From the NCBI GenBank assembly GCA_038527215.1, contig JBCBGC010000121.1, forward strand, positions 1 through 26,517: DNA of 26,517 nucleotides, written 5' to 3'. Of this stretch, positions 7,848 through 15,821 are shown one piece after another. The notes beneath the pieces are model-generated. The model saw only the letters and a program-made list of their open reading frames with translations. It searched no databases and had not been told where the DNA came from. Every line of letters begins with the position of its first letter. Position 1 is the first letter of the stretch. A program made the translations under genes and the position numbers. The DNA is from JAWPMV01 sp038527215. Lineage in GTDB: Bacteria > Bacteroidota > Bacteroidia > J057.

Positions 7848-10043
7848 ATGCCAAGATTGTATTGTTTTTTATGCTTTGGGCTCATCCTGTTAGTGCCCGG
7901 GAATCTCTATGGGCAAAATTGGAAATCGGGAATTTCCATCCCGGTGGAATTCCCGACAGGCAGGCTCCAAAATCCATGGGCCGGAGGCCTTAATGCACCG
8001 CAGTTTCTGGCCATACGTCTTGATCAGGATACCCTCACAGATTTGCTGGTCTTTGATCGGGTTGGCCAGCGCCTTCAAGCATACCTGGCATACCAGCAAA
8101 ACGGTAAATTAAGCTACCAACACAGCCCGGCCTGGGAAAGATTATTCCCCACGCCCGAAAACTGGCTAGGCGGGTATGATGTGGAAGAAGATGGAGATAT
8201 CGACTTGTTTACCCTTGCGGGTCCCTCCATTCTTTTTTTTCGAAATAAAAGAAACGCCTTGGGAGACTTATCCTTTGCGCCTGCTCAGGGTGAGGTCCTG
8301 CAGAGCCTACAGAGCGGGGTTAAAGGTGAGCTATTTGTTAATCCGGAGGATATCCCTGCTTTGTCAGATATTGACGGGGACGGGGATGTGGATATCCTGG
8401 TATTCGACGGGGCGGGCATACGGGTAGAATACCACCAAAATCAAAGTCAGGAGCTATACCAACATAGCGATAGCCTGATTTTTTCTCTGGTAGAAAGTTG
8501 CTTCGGTCAGTTTACAGAAGACGGTACGACCAATGCTGTCAACCTGAATGTTTTTTGCAAAACCAACGAAGGCAGACAACAAAGCGGAGGCCTTCACGCA
8601 GGCTCTACCCTACTGGCCTGGGATGCGGATGGGGATCAGGATAAGGATTTGTGGCTAGGAGATATCAGCTTTGAGAATCTGGTCTTCCTGGAAAATGGCG
8701 GAAGTCCCGCTTTTGCCCAAATGAGCAGCCAATCTTCTATTTTTCCTGATAGTATCGGGGTGAGTCTACCTACTTTTCCAGCTGCCTTTTGGTTGGATGT
8801 GGACCAGGATGGACTTAATGACCTGCTGGTTTCTCCTCATGCCAAAAGCCAGATTGAAGATGTTCAGAACGTTTGGTGGTACCGCAACCTGGGATCAGAA
8901 AGCGCTCCACAGTACCAGTTACAACAAACCGACTGGTTACGGGAAAGTATGCTGGACATGGGAACCTTTGCCCGTCCTCTTTTGTATGATTACAACCAGG
9001 ATGGGAAGCCAGACCTGGTGGTCGGCAATCAACACCGATTTGCGGACGGACAACAGCGCGCCCAACTCGCCCTCTTTTTGAATAGCGGAACGGCTGATTC
9101 TGCAGCCTTCACCTTGATCACGGACGACTGGGCGGGCCTCTTCTCCGCCAATTATCAGAACGGGGCTTTCCCAGCCCTGGGAGATCTGGATGGAGATGGG
9201 GACATAGATATGATGGTCGGTAAAGCTGATGGGAAGATGGATTTCTACGAAAATATTTCTTCCAGTCCCACAGATGCTCAACCTTTCATGGTCTTAAAGA
9301 CCAGCTCCATCCAGCAACTAGACGTAGGTGAATTTGCGCTGCCTTTCCTCTGGGATTGGAACCAGGACAGTTTATTAGATTTGATTGTAGGGGAACAGGC
9401 AGGGAATCTGAATTATTTCCAGAATACGGGTATTTCGACCCAGCCTCAGTTCACCCTGATAACCGATTCCTTATTGGATATTTCCGTGTCAGATGCTGCT
9501 AGTGGACTTGGATTCAGCACCCCCGCTATTTACGCATCCGGAGACACCTCCACCCTTATGGTGGGCAGTCAAGGTGGATTTCTTCTGAGGATTCAATCTA
9601 CTGACGGTTTTCAAACCAACCTCCCTGTGGATAGCCTATGGCTACCTCAGGCTGGTTCTATGGTGGCTCCTGCCGTGGGAGACCTAAACCAGGATGGAAC
9701 CTATGAACTGATCCTGGGCAACCAGGGAGGCGGCATGCGTTTTTATGAGCAAGGGGAAGAAATGACGGTTAGCCTGAAGGAAAACCCTGACTTTGGCATG
9801 GATGTGCTGCTTTATCCCAATCCAACTACTGGGCAGCTCAGCATCTCCAGGAACTTCCCCGAGATGAGATGGGAGCAGCTTACCGTCTTTAGTCTGAGTG
9901 GGAAAGTTATGACCGCCTTCGATTTATCTGCCGGTGAACATACCTTCACCCTTTCTCATCTTCCTTCGGGGATGTATCTGGTTAGGCTGACTGCCCATGA
10001 TTCCAGGGTTTTTTTCCGAAAAATCCAACTCATTTCGCCCTAA
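7848..10043 (+). CDS. FG-GAP/VCBS repeat beta-propeller protein with T9SS type A sorting domain
   Basis: 731 aa. A signal peptide (MPRLYCFLCFGLILLVPGNLYGQ) directs periplasmic export. At least seven calcium-loop motifs of the DxDxDG type follow: VEEDGDIDLF, DIDGDGDVDILVF, DADGDQDKDLWLG, DVDQDGLNDLLVS, YNQDGKPDLVVGN, DLDGDGDIDMMVG and DLNQDGTYELILG. This is the FG-GAP/VCBS propeller seen in integrin-like and adhesin-like secreted proteins. A Cys-containing insert (ESCFGQF, NVFCKTNEGRQQSGGLHAGS) lies near residues 205-245. The C-terminus (YPNPTTGQLSI ... VFSLSGKVM ... LPSGMYLVRL) is a T9SS type A sorting domain. A cell-surface or secreted binding role is inferred. It lies between the small helical gene and ppgK on the same strand. 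Confidence 0.88.
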   Translation: MPRLYCFLCFGLILLVPGNLYGQNWKSGISIPVEFPTGRLQNPWAGGLNAPQFLAIRLDQDTLTDLLVFDRVGQRLQAYLAYQQNGKLSYQHSPAWERLFPTPENWLGGYDVEEDGDIDLFTLAGPSILFFRNKRNALGDLSFAPAQGEVLQSLQSGVKGELFVNPEDIPALSDIDGDGDVDILVFDGAGIRVEYHQNQSQELYQHSDSLIFSLVESCFGQFTEDGTTNAVNLNVFCKTNEGRQQSGGLHAGSTLLAWDADGDQDKDLWLGDISFENLVFLENGGSPAFAQMSSQSSIFPDSIGVSLPTFPAAFWLDVDQDGLNDLLVSPHAKSQIEDVQNVWWYRNLGSESAPQYQLQQTDWLRESMLDMGTFARPLLYDYNQDGKPDLVVGNQHRFADGQQRAQLALFLNSGTADSAAFTLITDDWAGLFSANYQNGAFPALGDLDGDGDIDMMVGKADGKMDFYENISSSPTDAQPFMVLKTSSIQQLDVGEFALPFLWDWNQDSLLDLIVGEQAGNLNYFQNTGISTQPQFTLITDSLLDISVSDAASGLGFSTPAIYASGDTSTLMVGSQGGFLLRIQSTDGFQTNLPVDSLWLPQAGSMVAPAVGDLNQDGTYELILGNQGGGMRFYEQGEEMTVSLKENPDFGMDVLLYPNPTTGQLSISRNFPEMRWEQLTVFSLSGKVMTAFDLSAGEHTFTLSHLPSGMYLVRLTAHDSRVFFRKIQLISP

Positions 10044-10111
10044 TCGACATTTGAGAGATTTGCTTGTTAACGATCTGGGGATTTACTTGTAAAGACATAA
10101 AAAATACGCTC

Positions 10112-10858
10112 GTGAAAGTTTTAGGTATCGATGTCGGCGGATCAGGCATCAAAGGCAACATTGTTGATCTATCTACTGGAGAATTGCTGGATGAACGGCA
10201 TCGCATTCCGACGCCGCAGCCTGCTACCCCCAAAGCGGTAGCTAAAACGGTCGCTCAACTGGCCAAGCATTTTAATTGGAAAGGCCCCATCGGCTGTGGC
10301 TTTCCCGCAGCCATGCAACATGGCGTCGCGCAGACCGCTTCTAACATTGACAAAAAATGGATCGGGGTTTCCGCAGAAAAACTCTTCGCTCATGCGACTG
10401 GTTGTCCGGTAACCGTGATCAATGATGCGGACGCAGCGGGTCTGGCGGAAGTAGCTTTCGGGGGAGGAAAAGGGAAAAAAGGCTTGGTGCTTTTGCTCAC
10501 GCTAGGAACCGGCATCGGCAGTGCGCTGATCCTCGATGGAAAGCTGGTGCCAAATACGGAATTGGGCCACCTGAAATTCAAAGGCGGGATTGCAGAGCAC
10601 TATTGTGCCGACTCCATCCGTAAAAAAGAAGATCTTAGCTGGTCAAAATGGGGCGGACGCGTAGATGAATACCTGCATCACCTAAAGCGCCTCTTTTATC
10701 CAGATGCCTTTATCATTGGAGGAGGCGTGAGTAAAAAGTGGGATAAGTTCTCAGAGCACCTCACGGTGGATGTGCCGCTTTTTCCTGCAGAACTCCTCAA
10801 CCACGCGGGCATCATTGGAGCTGCCATGGGAGCCAAGGCGCTGGCCTCCGTAAAGTAA
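10112..10858 (+). CDS. ppgK: Polyphosphate glucokinase (ROK family)
   Basis: 248 aa from GTG 10112, which gives the canonical opening VKVLGIDVGGSGIKG; a TTG at 10064 would add 16 residues not typical of the family. Polyphosphate glucokinase (EC 2.7.1.63) phosphorylates glucose to glucose-6-phosphate using polyphosphate and usually also ATP, in the cytosol. Landmarks are the phosphate motif DVGGSGIKG (7-15), NDADAAG with probable catalytic Asp105, LGTGIGSALILDGK, ELGHLKF (150-156) and the PpgK-like block SWSKWGGRVDEYLHHLKRLFYPD leading to IIGGGVSKKW. Absence of the ROK zinc-Cys cluster and the presence of this block separate it from ordinary ROK glucokinases. It starts 68 bp after the FG-GAP gene, and its stop lies 1 bp from the stop of the convergent gene. 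Confidence 0.88.
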   Translation: MKVLGIDVGGSGIKGNIVDLSTGELLDERHRIPTPQPATPKAVAKTVAQLAKHFNWKGPIGCGFPAAMQHGVAQTASNIDKKWIGVSAEKLFAHATGCPVTVINDADAAGLAEVAFGGGKGKKGLVLLLTLGTGIGSALILDGKLVPNTELGHLKFKGGIAEHYCADSIRKKEDLSWSKWGGRVDEYLHHLKRLFYPDAFIIGGGVSKKWDKFSEHLTVDVPLFPAELLNHAGIIGAAMGAKALASVK

Positions 10859-10859
10859 G

Positions 10860-11636
10860 TTAAGGGATCAATGCTTCCGGGATGCTCATGACGCCTTCTT
10901 GCTCTAGCAAGGAAGCCAGACTTTCTGCAGCCTTTACATCCGATATTTTTATCGGTTGTAAACCATTGTGAAGGGTAGCTATCTGCGCCCCATTGTACAA
11001 GCTAATCCAATCTTCCCAGCTAAAGGCTAATCCGCCCACGGGAATAATAGAGACCCACATATGCCAGGCTTTGGGTTTGCCTGTCTCGTCCATCAGCCAG
11101 AGGTAGGCATCACCCGGGGTTGCCCCACCACTTCCATAGGTGATCAGCAAGCCATCTTCTCCTTCCCATTCGGCCTTTTGGCGAGTCGTGCCTGGGTCAA
11201 ATAACTTAGCGACTGGGTTGAGCCAGAAGGCGTCATTTACCCACCATTCCCAGGCCTTGGTTACCCATTCCTGCTCAGCCTCTCCGGTCTGGAGTTCTCC
11301 CTTTACCAAGGCCTTACCCGTCCGCTGGTTAATGTCCACATACACCAGGGCGTCGTCAAAATCTACCCAGGCTACATGGCGTTTTTTGTCCCACACCAGA
11401 TGATGCCTGCCCGCGAAGGTCCAACTGATAGCGCCTACGCTATCCCAGGCTGAGGTTTCACAAGCCTCCATCATTTTTCTGGCCATGGCATCTGCTTCCG
11501 GGCCGGACTGGCCTTCTGGCAGAGGTTTACTGAACCACCAACCAGCGATCACCGCCAGGAGTAGCAGAAATACGACGGCTCCCCCCAGAAAGAGGAGGCC
11601 TTTTTTCAGGGTTTTGTAAGGAGCTTTTTCAACCAT
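10860..11636 (-). CDS. Membrane-anchored protein of unknown function downstream of mnmA
   Basis: 258 aa from ATG 11636; a TTG at 11642 overlapping the mnmA stop would add two residues. One membrane helix at ~11-33 (KKGLLFLGGAVVFLLLLAVIAGWWF) is followed by a ~220-residue soluble domain that is presumably extracytoplasmic. That domain is rich in Trp and aromatics (VAWVDFDDALVYVDINQRTG, WVTKAWEWWVNDAFWLNP, GSGGATPGDAYLWLMDETG). The alternating strand pattern with paired Trp and Asp resembles lipid- or outer-membrane-assembly beta-sandwich proteins, but I cannot name a family. The ATG lies 2 bp after the mnmA stop, so the two genes are almost certainly co-transcribed; no functional link to tRNA modification is evident. 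Confidence 0.7.
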   Translation of the reverse strand: MVEKAPYKTLKKGLLFLGGAVVFLLLLAVIAGWWFSKPLPEGQSGPEADAMARKMMEACETSAWDSVGAISWTFAGRHHLVWDKKRHVAWVDFDDALVYVDINQRTGKALVKGELQTGEAEQEWVTKAWEWWVNDAFWLNPVAKLFDPGTTRQKAEWEGEDGLLITYGSGGATPGDAYLWLMDETGKPKAWHMWVSIIPVGGLAFSWEDWISLYNGAQIATLHNGLQPIKISDVKAAESLASLLEQEGVMSIPEALIP

Positions 11637-11638
11637 GG

Positions 11639-12841
11639 TCAATGAGTAATCACGCCAGAGCCAATCAAGGCATCTTCCTCATACCAGGCCGCAAACTGCC
11701 CTGGGGTGATGCCTTTTCGGGGCGTGTCAAAAGTGATATACAGCCCTTCGGCTGATTGATGGAGATGTGCCTTTTGCAAGGGCTGCCGATAGCGTATGCG
11801 GACATCGTAGGATCGGGTTGCCCCTACTTCCAACGCCAGGTCTTCGCGCAACCAGTGAATATCCTCGGTTTGGATAAACAAACCGGGCCGGTTTAAGCCC
11901 GGATGGTGGTCGCCCATGCCTACATAGATCACATTTTCTATTACATCTGTGGCAATCACGAAGAGGGGTTCAGCTTTACCGCCCACGTTCAAGCCTCTGC
12001 GCTGCCCAATCGTAAAATAATGTGCGCCATCATGCTCCCCCACGACTTGGCCATCCTCGGGTTGGTAAACAAAAGGAGCGGTAAGCTGCTTCAAGGCTTC
12101 TTCCCGACTCACTCCGCCTCCTGCGGGCACTAATTCCCGGCGGTCAAAAACCGGAGCATCAGCCAACATCTCGATGATGCGGCCTTTTTTAGGTTTGAGC
12201 TGTTGTTGCAAAAACTCCGGCAAGCGGACTTTTCCAATGAAGCACAAGCCCTGGGAATCCTTTTTATCAGCGGTCAACAAGCCCTGCTGCTGCGCAATTT
12301 CCCGCACCTCCGGCTTGGTGAGTTCCCCGATCGGAAATAAGGCTTTGCTCAATTGCTCCTGATTCAGCTGACAGAGAAAGTAGCTTTGGTCTTTGTTGCC
12401 ATCCTTTCCAGCCAACAGTTGGTGGATGGTTTGGCCGTCCTGCTCAAAAGAGGCTTTCCGGCAGTAGTGGCCCGTGGCCACAAAATCCGCCCCTAGTTTC
12501 AGGGCTTTATCCAGAAAAATATCAAACTTAATCTCCCGGTTACAAAGCACATCCGGATTGGGGGTCCGACCCGCCTCATATTCCGCGAACATATAGTCCA
12601 CGATGCGGGCTTTGTATTCTTTGCTTAAATCCAGGGTTTGAAAAGGAATGTCCAGGGTTTGGGCCACGGCCAGGGCATCATTGCTGTCATCCAGCCAGGG
12701 ACACTCATCACTGATGGTAACGGAGTCATCGTGCCAGTTCTTCATGAACAGGCCTATTACTTCATGTCCTTGCGTTTTCAGCAAATAGGCGGCAACGCTG
12801 GAATCTACACCGCCTGATAATCCGACCACTACTCTTGCCAT
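11639..12841 (-). CDS. mnmA: tRNA 2-thiouridine synthase MnmA
   Basis: 400 aa, cytosolic. MnmA inserts sulfur at C2 of the wobble uridine of tRNA Lys, Glu and Gln, using ATP to adenylate the base and a relayed persulfide. Visible here are the PP-loop LSGGVDSS at 8-15, GLFMKNWHDD, the TPNPDVLCNREIKF segment with conserved Cys100, GADFVATGHY, KDQSYFL and SQGLCFIG with the second catalytic Cys200. Length is normal for the family (~360-400). A -7 box TAACTTTG lies 19 bp upstream, with AGAAAGGAA before the ATG. The start gives the conserved MARVVVGLSGG opening. Confidence 0.96.
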   Translation of the reverse strand: MARVVVGLSGGVDSSVAAYLLKTQGHEVIGLFMKNWHDDSVTISDECPWLDDSNDALAVAQTLDIPFQTLDLSKEYKARIVDYMFAEYEAGRTPNPDVLCNREIKFDIFLDKALKLGADFVATGHYCRKASFEQDGQTIHQLLAGKDGNKDQSYFLCQLNQEQLSKALFPIGELTKPEVREIAQQQGLLTADKKDSQGLCFIGKVRLPEFLQQQLKPKKGRIIEMLADAPVFDRRELVPAGGGVSREEALKQLTAPFVYQPEDGQVVGEHDGAHYFTIGQRRGLNVGGKAEPLFVIATDVIENVIYVGMGDHHPGLNRPGLFIQTEDIHWLREDLALEVGATRSYDVRIRYRQPLQKAHLHQSAEGLYITFDTPRKGITPGQFAAWYEEDALIGSGVITH

Positions 12842-12860
12842 AACAATTCCTTTCTGCTTG

Positions 12861-12868
12861 CAAAGTTA
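12861..12868 (-). promoter_or_regulatory. -7 promoter box of mnmA (TAACTTTG)
   Basis: On the minus strand TAACTTTG fits TAnnTTTG exactly and ends 19 bp before the mnmA ATG, inside the 54 bp gap after the upstream esterase gene. The -33 side is poor (no well-placed TTG). It suggests mnmA and the downstream membrane gene form their own unit rather than being read only from the esterase operon. Confidence 0.5.
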
Positions 12869-12895
12869 CGCAAAAGATTCAGGAAGGTTACTGAT

Positions 12896-14155
12896 TTAGA
12901 ATGATCGTTTCAAAACTTTCCCAGACCAAAGCTGTCTACCCTTGCTATCCCGTAGGGAAAGGAAAAATATGCCGGCAGCTAAAGCGGAAAGATCGATGTC
13001 AATCTGTTGGGAGGAAATTCGATAAGGGGGACGAAAAAAGCGTCCCTGCGCATCTATCATCTGTAAGGTCAGGCCTGGGTCTTCAAAGGTCCCTTTCAGG
13101 AAAAGGTGAGTGCTTGCGGGGTTTGGAAAAAGCTGGACATCCAGCGCAAAGTCTGGCTCCAAATCAGACACAATGGGTTCGCACAGCCGCTGATACATAA
13201 AATCCGTAATGGCCAGGAGGGTGGTATCCATGTACAGGGAATCATTAGGATCATCTCCGGGAGACATAGGGGTATGGCCCGCATCTAGGAAGGTGACCAT
13301 CTCCTGGGCAATGCCCAGATTCTTTGCCCGCAAGTCTACGCTGGCGCTCCCATCCACCCCAACTAACAATCCCAGCAGGTTGATATTACCCGTTCCGTAA
13401 GGCACAATGGGGTCCTCGGTTCCGTGAATTGAGATAATGGGCGCTTCCGCCGAATCCATCATGAGCGTATCGCCCAATGCCCCGCTAATATTGATTACTC
13501 CAGCTACCTCCGAACTAAAACCCGGATTCCCGCTAAAGCCTTCTACGCCTCCTATGGTGGAAGTATCTGGCTGGATGATCGTCGGAAATTCTGCCGTAGT
13601 ACGCATATAAGCCAGGTGCATGGCGCTGATGGCTCCGGAGGAAAGTCCCCCCACATAGATCCGGTTAGGATCAATTTTGTAGAGCTTATTGTTTGCAGCG
13701 TCTTTTCGAAAAAAACGCACCGCGGCTTTGAGGTCATGGACCACCTTCATGACCGCCAGATATACCAATCTTTCATTTCGATTGAGCAGCAATTCTATGG
13801 ATGTTCGGTAGTTGATAGAAGCGCAGGCATAGCCCCGACGGGCGAATTCTTCGGATAGAATTTGCACATCATCGTCACCCTTGCTACCCGTAACAAAGGC
13901 GCCTCCAAAGGCCCAGATGATCAGCGGGCGCATATCAGCCGTATCGGCAAAGGGCTCGAAAAAATCCAGCTTGAGCTCCAAGGAGTCCGAACCAAACACA
14001 TTTTTTCCATAGGGGATATCTCGCTGAATATTCAACTGGGTGAACACCTCACCCTGATAACGGGCCGTGCCACAATATTCCTGGCCAAACGCAGATCCCA
14101 GCGCCACCATGTTCATGAGCCAAACCAGCCACCATTTTTGTTCCGTAACCTTCAT
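12896..14155 (-). CDS. Secreted alpha/beta-hydrolase esterase with T9SS type A sorting domain
   Basis: 419 aa. Signal peptide at 1-25 (WLVWLMNMVALGSAFGQ). The hydrolase domain shows an oxyanion region WAFGGAFVTGS (81-91), the nucleophile elbow GGLSSGA with probable Ser172, an acid candidate in HGTEDPIVPYG, and the His of DAGHTP. This arrangement is carboxylesterase/BD-FAE-like. The final ~80 residues (LFPNPASTHLFLKG ... MIDAQGRFF ... LAAGIFFLSLRDSKGR) form a T9SS type A sorting domain, so the enzyme is likely exported and anchored or released at the surface. It is the last of three genes read leftward, 12 bp after the preceding gene. Substrate unknown. Confidence 0.85.
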   Translation of the reverse strand: MKVTEQKWWLVWLMNMVALGSAFGQEYCGTARYQGEVFTQLNIQRDIPYGKNVFGSDSLELKLDFFEPFADTADMRPLIIWAFGGAFVTGSKGDDDVQILSEEFARRGYACASINYRTSIELLLNRNERLVYLAVMKVVHDLKAAVRFFRKDAANNKLYKIDPNRIYVGGLSSGAISAMHLAYMRTTAEFPTIIQPDTSTIGGVEGFSGNPGFSSEVAGVINISGALGDTLMMDSAEAPIISIHGTEDPIVPYGTGNINLLGLLVGVDGSASVDLRAKNLGIAQEMVTFLDAGHTPMSPGDDPNDSLYMDTTLLAITDFMYQRLCEPIVSDLEPDFALDVQLFPNPASTHLFLKGTFEDPGLTLQMIDAQGRFFRPPYRISSQQIDIDLSALAAGIFFLSLRDSKGRQLWSGKVLKRSF

Positions 14156-14167
14156 GCAATGTCTTAT

Positions 14168-14716
14168 TTAATCTATGGGCTTTAGGCTCAAATGTACCAC
14201 CCAAACCCGCTCGGCTTTGTCGCCAAATTGCTTGTTTTTTCGAATCAGAGAAAGCTGCATGGGAATCCGATGGTCCGAATCAGTCAAAGGAACGGATACC
14301 AAAGACACATAAGTCCCTGCTTCCCCCTGCTCCCAGCTTTCCGGAAAAGGAATCTTATCCAGGGCTACTGCTTTGAGCCAGCCTTTTTTGTGAATCGCGA
14401 CAAAAGCTTCTCCACCCAGTTCTTCCTTTCCCAGAATAGCCGCCATGCGCTGCTCCAACAGCAGCTTGAATCCAGCATCCAGGTCATCCTGGCTGTAGAA
14501 GGCATAGAGTTCCGCAAATTCGCGGATTTTTTCCTGACCCTTCTTTCCAAAAGCCATCAATTGCGCATCATTCAAGGCGGCTTGCCCAAAACTCGCCTCG
14601 AGTTGATCGAGGGGCTTGGGCGCAGGCTTGACAGGCTCCATGGAGGATTGAGCATAGGCCCGGCTCCCCAGGCAAACTAGCAAGAAGATTCCCATCCAAA
14701 GGTTGATCTGTCTCAT
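14168..14716 (-). CDS. Small secreted protein, unknown, second gene of the three-gene unit
   Basis: 182 aa with a signal peptide at 1-23 (LWMGIFLLVCLGSRAYAQ) and a Pro-rich linker (EPVKPAPKPLDQ). A helical middle (KIREFAELYAFYSQDDLDAGFKLLLEQRMAA) is followed by an alternating hydrophobic region (TYVSLVSVPLTDSDHRIPMQLSLIRK ... AERVWVVHLSLKPID). No family recognised. The start ATG overlaps the stop of the upstream membrane protein as ATGA, strong evidence of translational coupling. It probably acts in the periplasm together with its membrane neighbour, but that is inference. Confidence 0.7.
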   Translation of the reverse strand: MRQINLWMGIFLLVCLGSRAYAQSSMEPVKPAPKPLDQLEASFGQAALNDAQLMAFGKKGQEKIREFAELYAFYSQDDLDAGFKLLLEQRMAAILGKEELGGEAFVAIHKKGWLKAVALDKIPFPESWEQGEAGTYVSLVSVPLTDSDHRIPMQLSLIRKNKQFGDKAERVWVVHLSLKPID

Positions 14717-15672
14717 GGGTTTCCGCTTTTAAATCTGAGTCGAATAATCTGATCTTTTTTATACTCTACTTCCAGAATTTCCAGGTTCTTCAGGGTACTG
14801 ACCGGCAGGCTCATCAGGTTGATAAACTCCTCTTTGTTGTACATTTCCATGCCCAGTTCCGACCCTGCCTCGATCTGAAAAATCCTGGCCTGATCCGCAA
14901 ACATTTCTTGTAGTTGGGCGCGCCTTTTTTGCCAGTCCTTCATGTTCTCACTGGTGAAATACTTGAGCATGCGAGCGTAATCATCCGGATACAGGAGCAG
15001 GTTTTCTGTCCCTTCCTGCAAGGGTAGTTTCCTGACGAAGGTGTCCCGTCGGTAGTAGGGCGCTTGAATCATCAAGCGAATTTCCCCGGGCGCTTCCGGA
15101 ACCGTAAAACAGGCCTTCTTATTTAGGTTGCGCTGGACCGGGCTCTCGTCCGCTTTTACCCACCATACTTCGGGTTTTACTTCGAGGAGAGGTTTTCGGG
15201 TAAAAGCATCTACGATACAAAAGGTCGCTTCAGGTTTCTCTCCGGGCCACAGAAAGGCAGCCATACTCACCAGTACAATCACCGCCAAAACCAAGGCACT
15301 CAGCTTAAGGGGAAACTGCTGTCGCAGCTTGTTTTCTTTCGCAGCAAGGCTTGGCGGTGCCTTCTCTATGGCCTGCGGACTTTCCTGTGCCCGCTGAAAA
15401 GCGCCCCAATCAGCATAGCCCACATATCGGCTCAGCATATTCAATACATCAATCCTCGGCAGGTTCTGGCTTTGGTCGTGCTTAATATGGGTATAAAACC
15501 ATTTTTCACTTACCCGGCCTTGCACCTTCTCCGACAGGTCCTCTTGAAAGTTCACGATTTCCTGCCCCTTCCAGGCCCGAATGTCAGGGTTGGCATGGGG
15601 AAAGGTGCGCACATAGGCCTCGGCCAGGGCTTGCTTCAAGGCTTGAAAAATCTGCTGCTCTCCGGGAGACAT
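14713..15672 (-). CDS. Single-pass membrane protein with possible HTH-like N-terminal domain and periplasmic C-terminus
   Basis: 319 aa from ATG 15672; the frame extends two codons to a TTG at 15678, rejected because the ATG directly follows a -7 box. Residues ~1-95 are cytosolic and helical, ending in VSEKWFYTHIKHDQSQNLPRIDVLNMLSRYVGYADWGAF. That closing pattern (short helix, P-x-ID-LN-LSRY-GY-DW-F) recurs in Bacteroidota proteins in a small helical domain that resembles DNA- or partner-binding modules. One membrane helix at ~123-143 follows. The extracytoplasmic part has a beta-rich domain (EATFCIVDAFTRKPLLEVKPE ... APYYRRDTF) and a helical tail ending in strands. It heads the unit with the coupled secreted protein and the T9SS esterase. 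Family and function are unknown; a one-pass sensor/regulator is one possibility. Confidence 0.65.
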   Translation of the reverse strand: MSPGEQQIFQALKQALAEAYVRTFPHANPDIRAWKGQEIVNFQEDLSEKVQGRVSEKWFYTHIKHDQSQNLPRIDVLNMLSRYVGYADWGAFQRAQESPQAIEKAPPSLAAKENKLRQQFPLKLSALVLAVIVLVSMAAFLWPGEKPEATFCIVDAFTRKPLLEVKPEVWWVKADESPVQRNLNKKACFTVPEAPGEIRLMIQAPYYRRDTFVRKLPLQEGTENLLLYPDDYARMLKYFTSENMKDWQKRRAQLQEMFADQARIFQIEAGSELGMEMYNKEEFINLMSLPVSTLKNLEILEVEYKKDQIIRLRFKSGNP

Positions 15673-15675
15673 GGG

Positions 15676-15683
15676 CAAAGCTA
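15676..15683 (-). promoter_or_regulatory. -7 promoter box (TAGCTTTG) abutting the start codon
   Basis: TAGCTTTG matches TAnnTTTG exactly and ends 3 bp before ATG 15672, so the transcript would be leaderless or nearly so. No TTG lies at -33. Instead the inverted repeats at 15703-15747 begin 19 bp upstream of the box, where an activator or repressor would bind. Confidence 0.5.
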
Positions 15684-15702
15684 AGATAATCGTTGAGGGA
15701 TG

Positions 15703-15747
15703 GCTTTGTAAAAGCTGTTTTACAAAAATAGGGCTTTTTTACAAAGC
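15703..15747. repeat. Cluster of TTTTACAAA-type inverted repeats, candidate operator
   Basis: A perfect 9-bp inverted repeat, TTTGTAAAA (15705-15713) and TTTTACAAA (15718-15726) with a 4-bp GCTG spacer, is followed by a third copy in TTTTACAAAGC (15737-15747). The outer pair GCTTTGTAAAA (15703-15713) and TTTTACAAAGC (15737-15747) is also perfect over 11 bp. The cluster lies between two divergent genes, just upstream of the -7 box for the membrane-protein operon. The arrangement resembles a binding site for a dimeric regulator. No T-tract follows a GC-rich stem, so it is not a terminator. Confidence 0.55.
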
Positions 15748-15821
15748 ATTTTCGGGTATTTGACAATGGGTTGCGAGCAGGAGAAGGCTACTTGCTAAGG
15801 TCATTTCTAACGAATATTATC

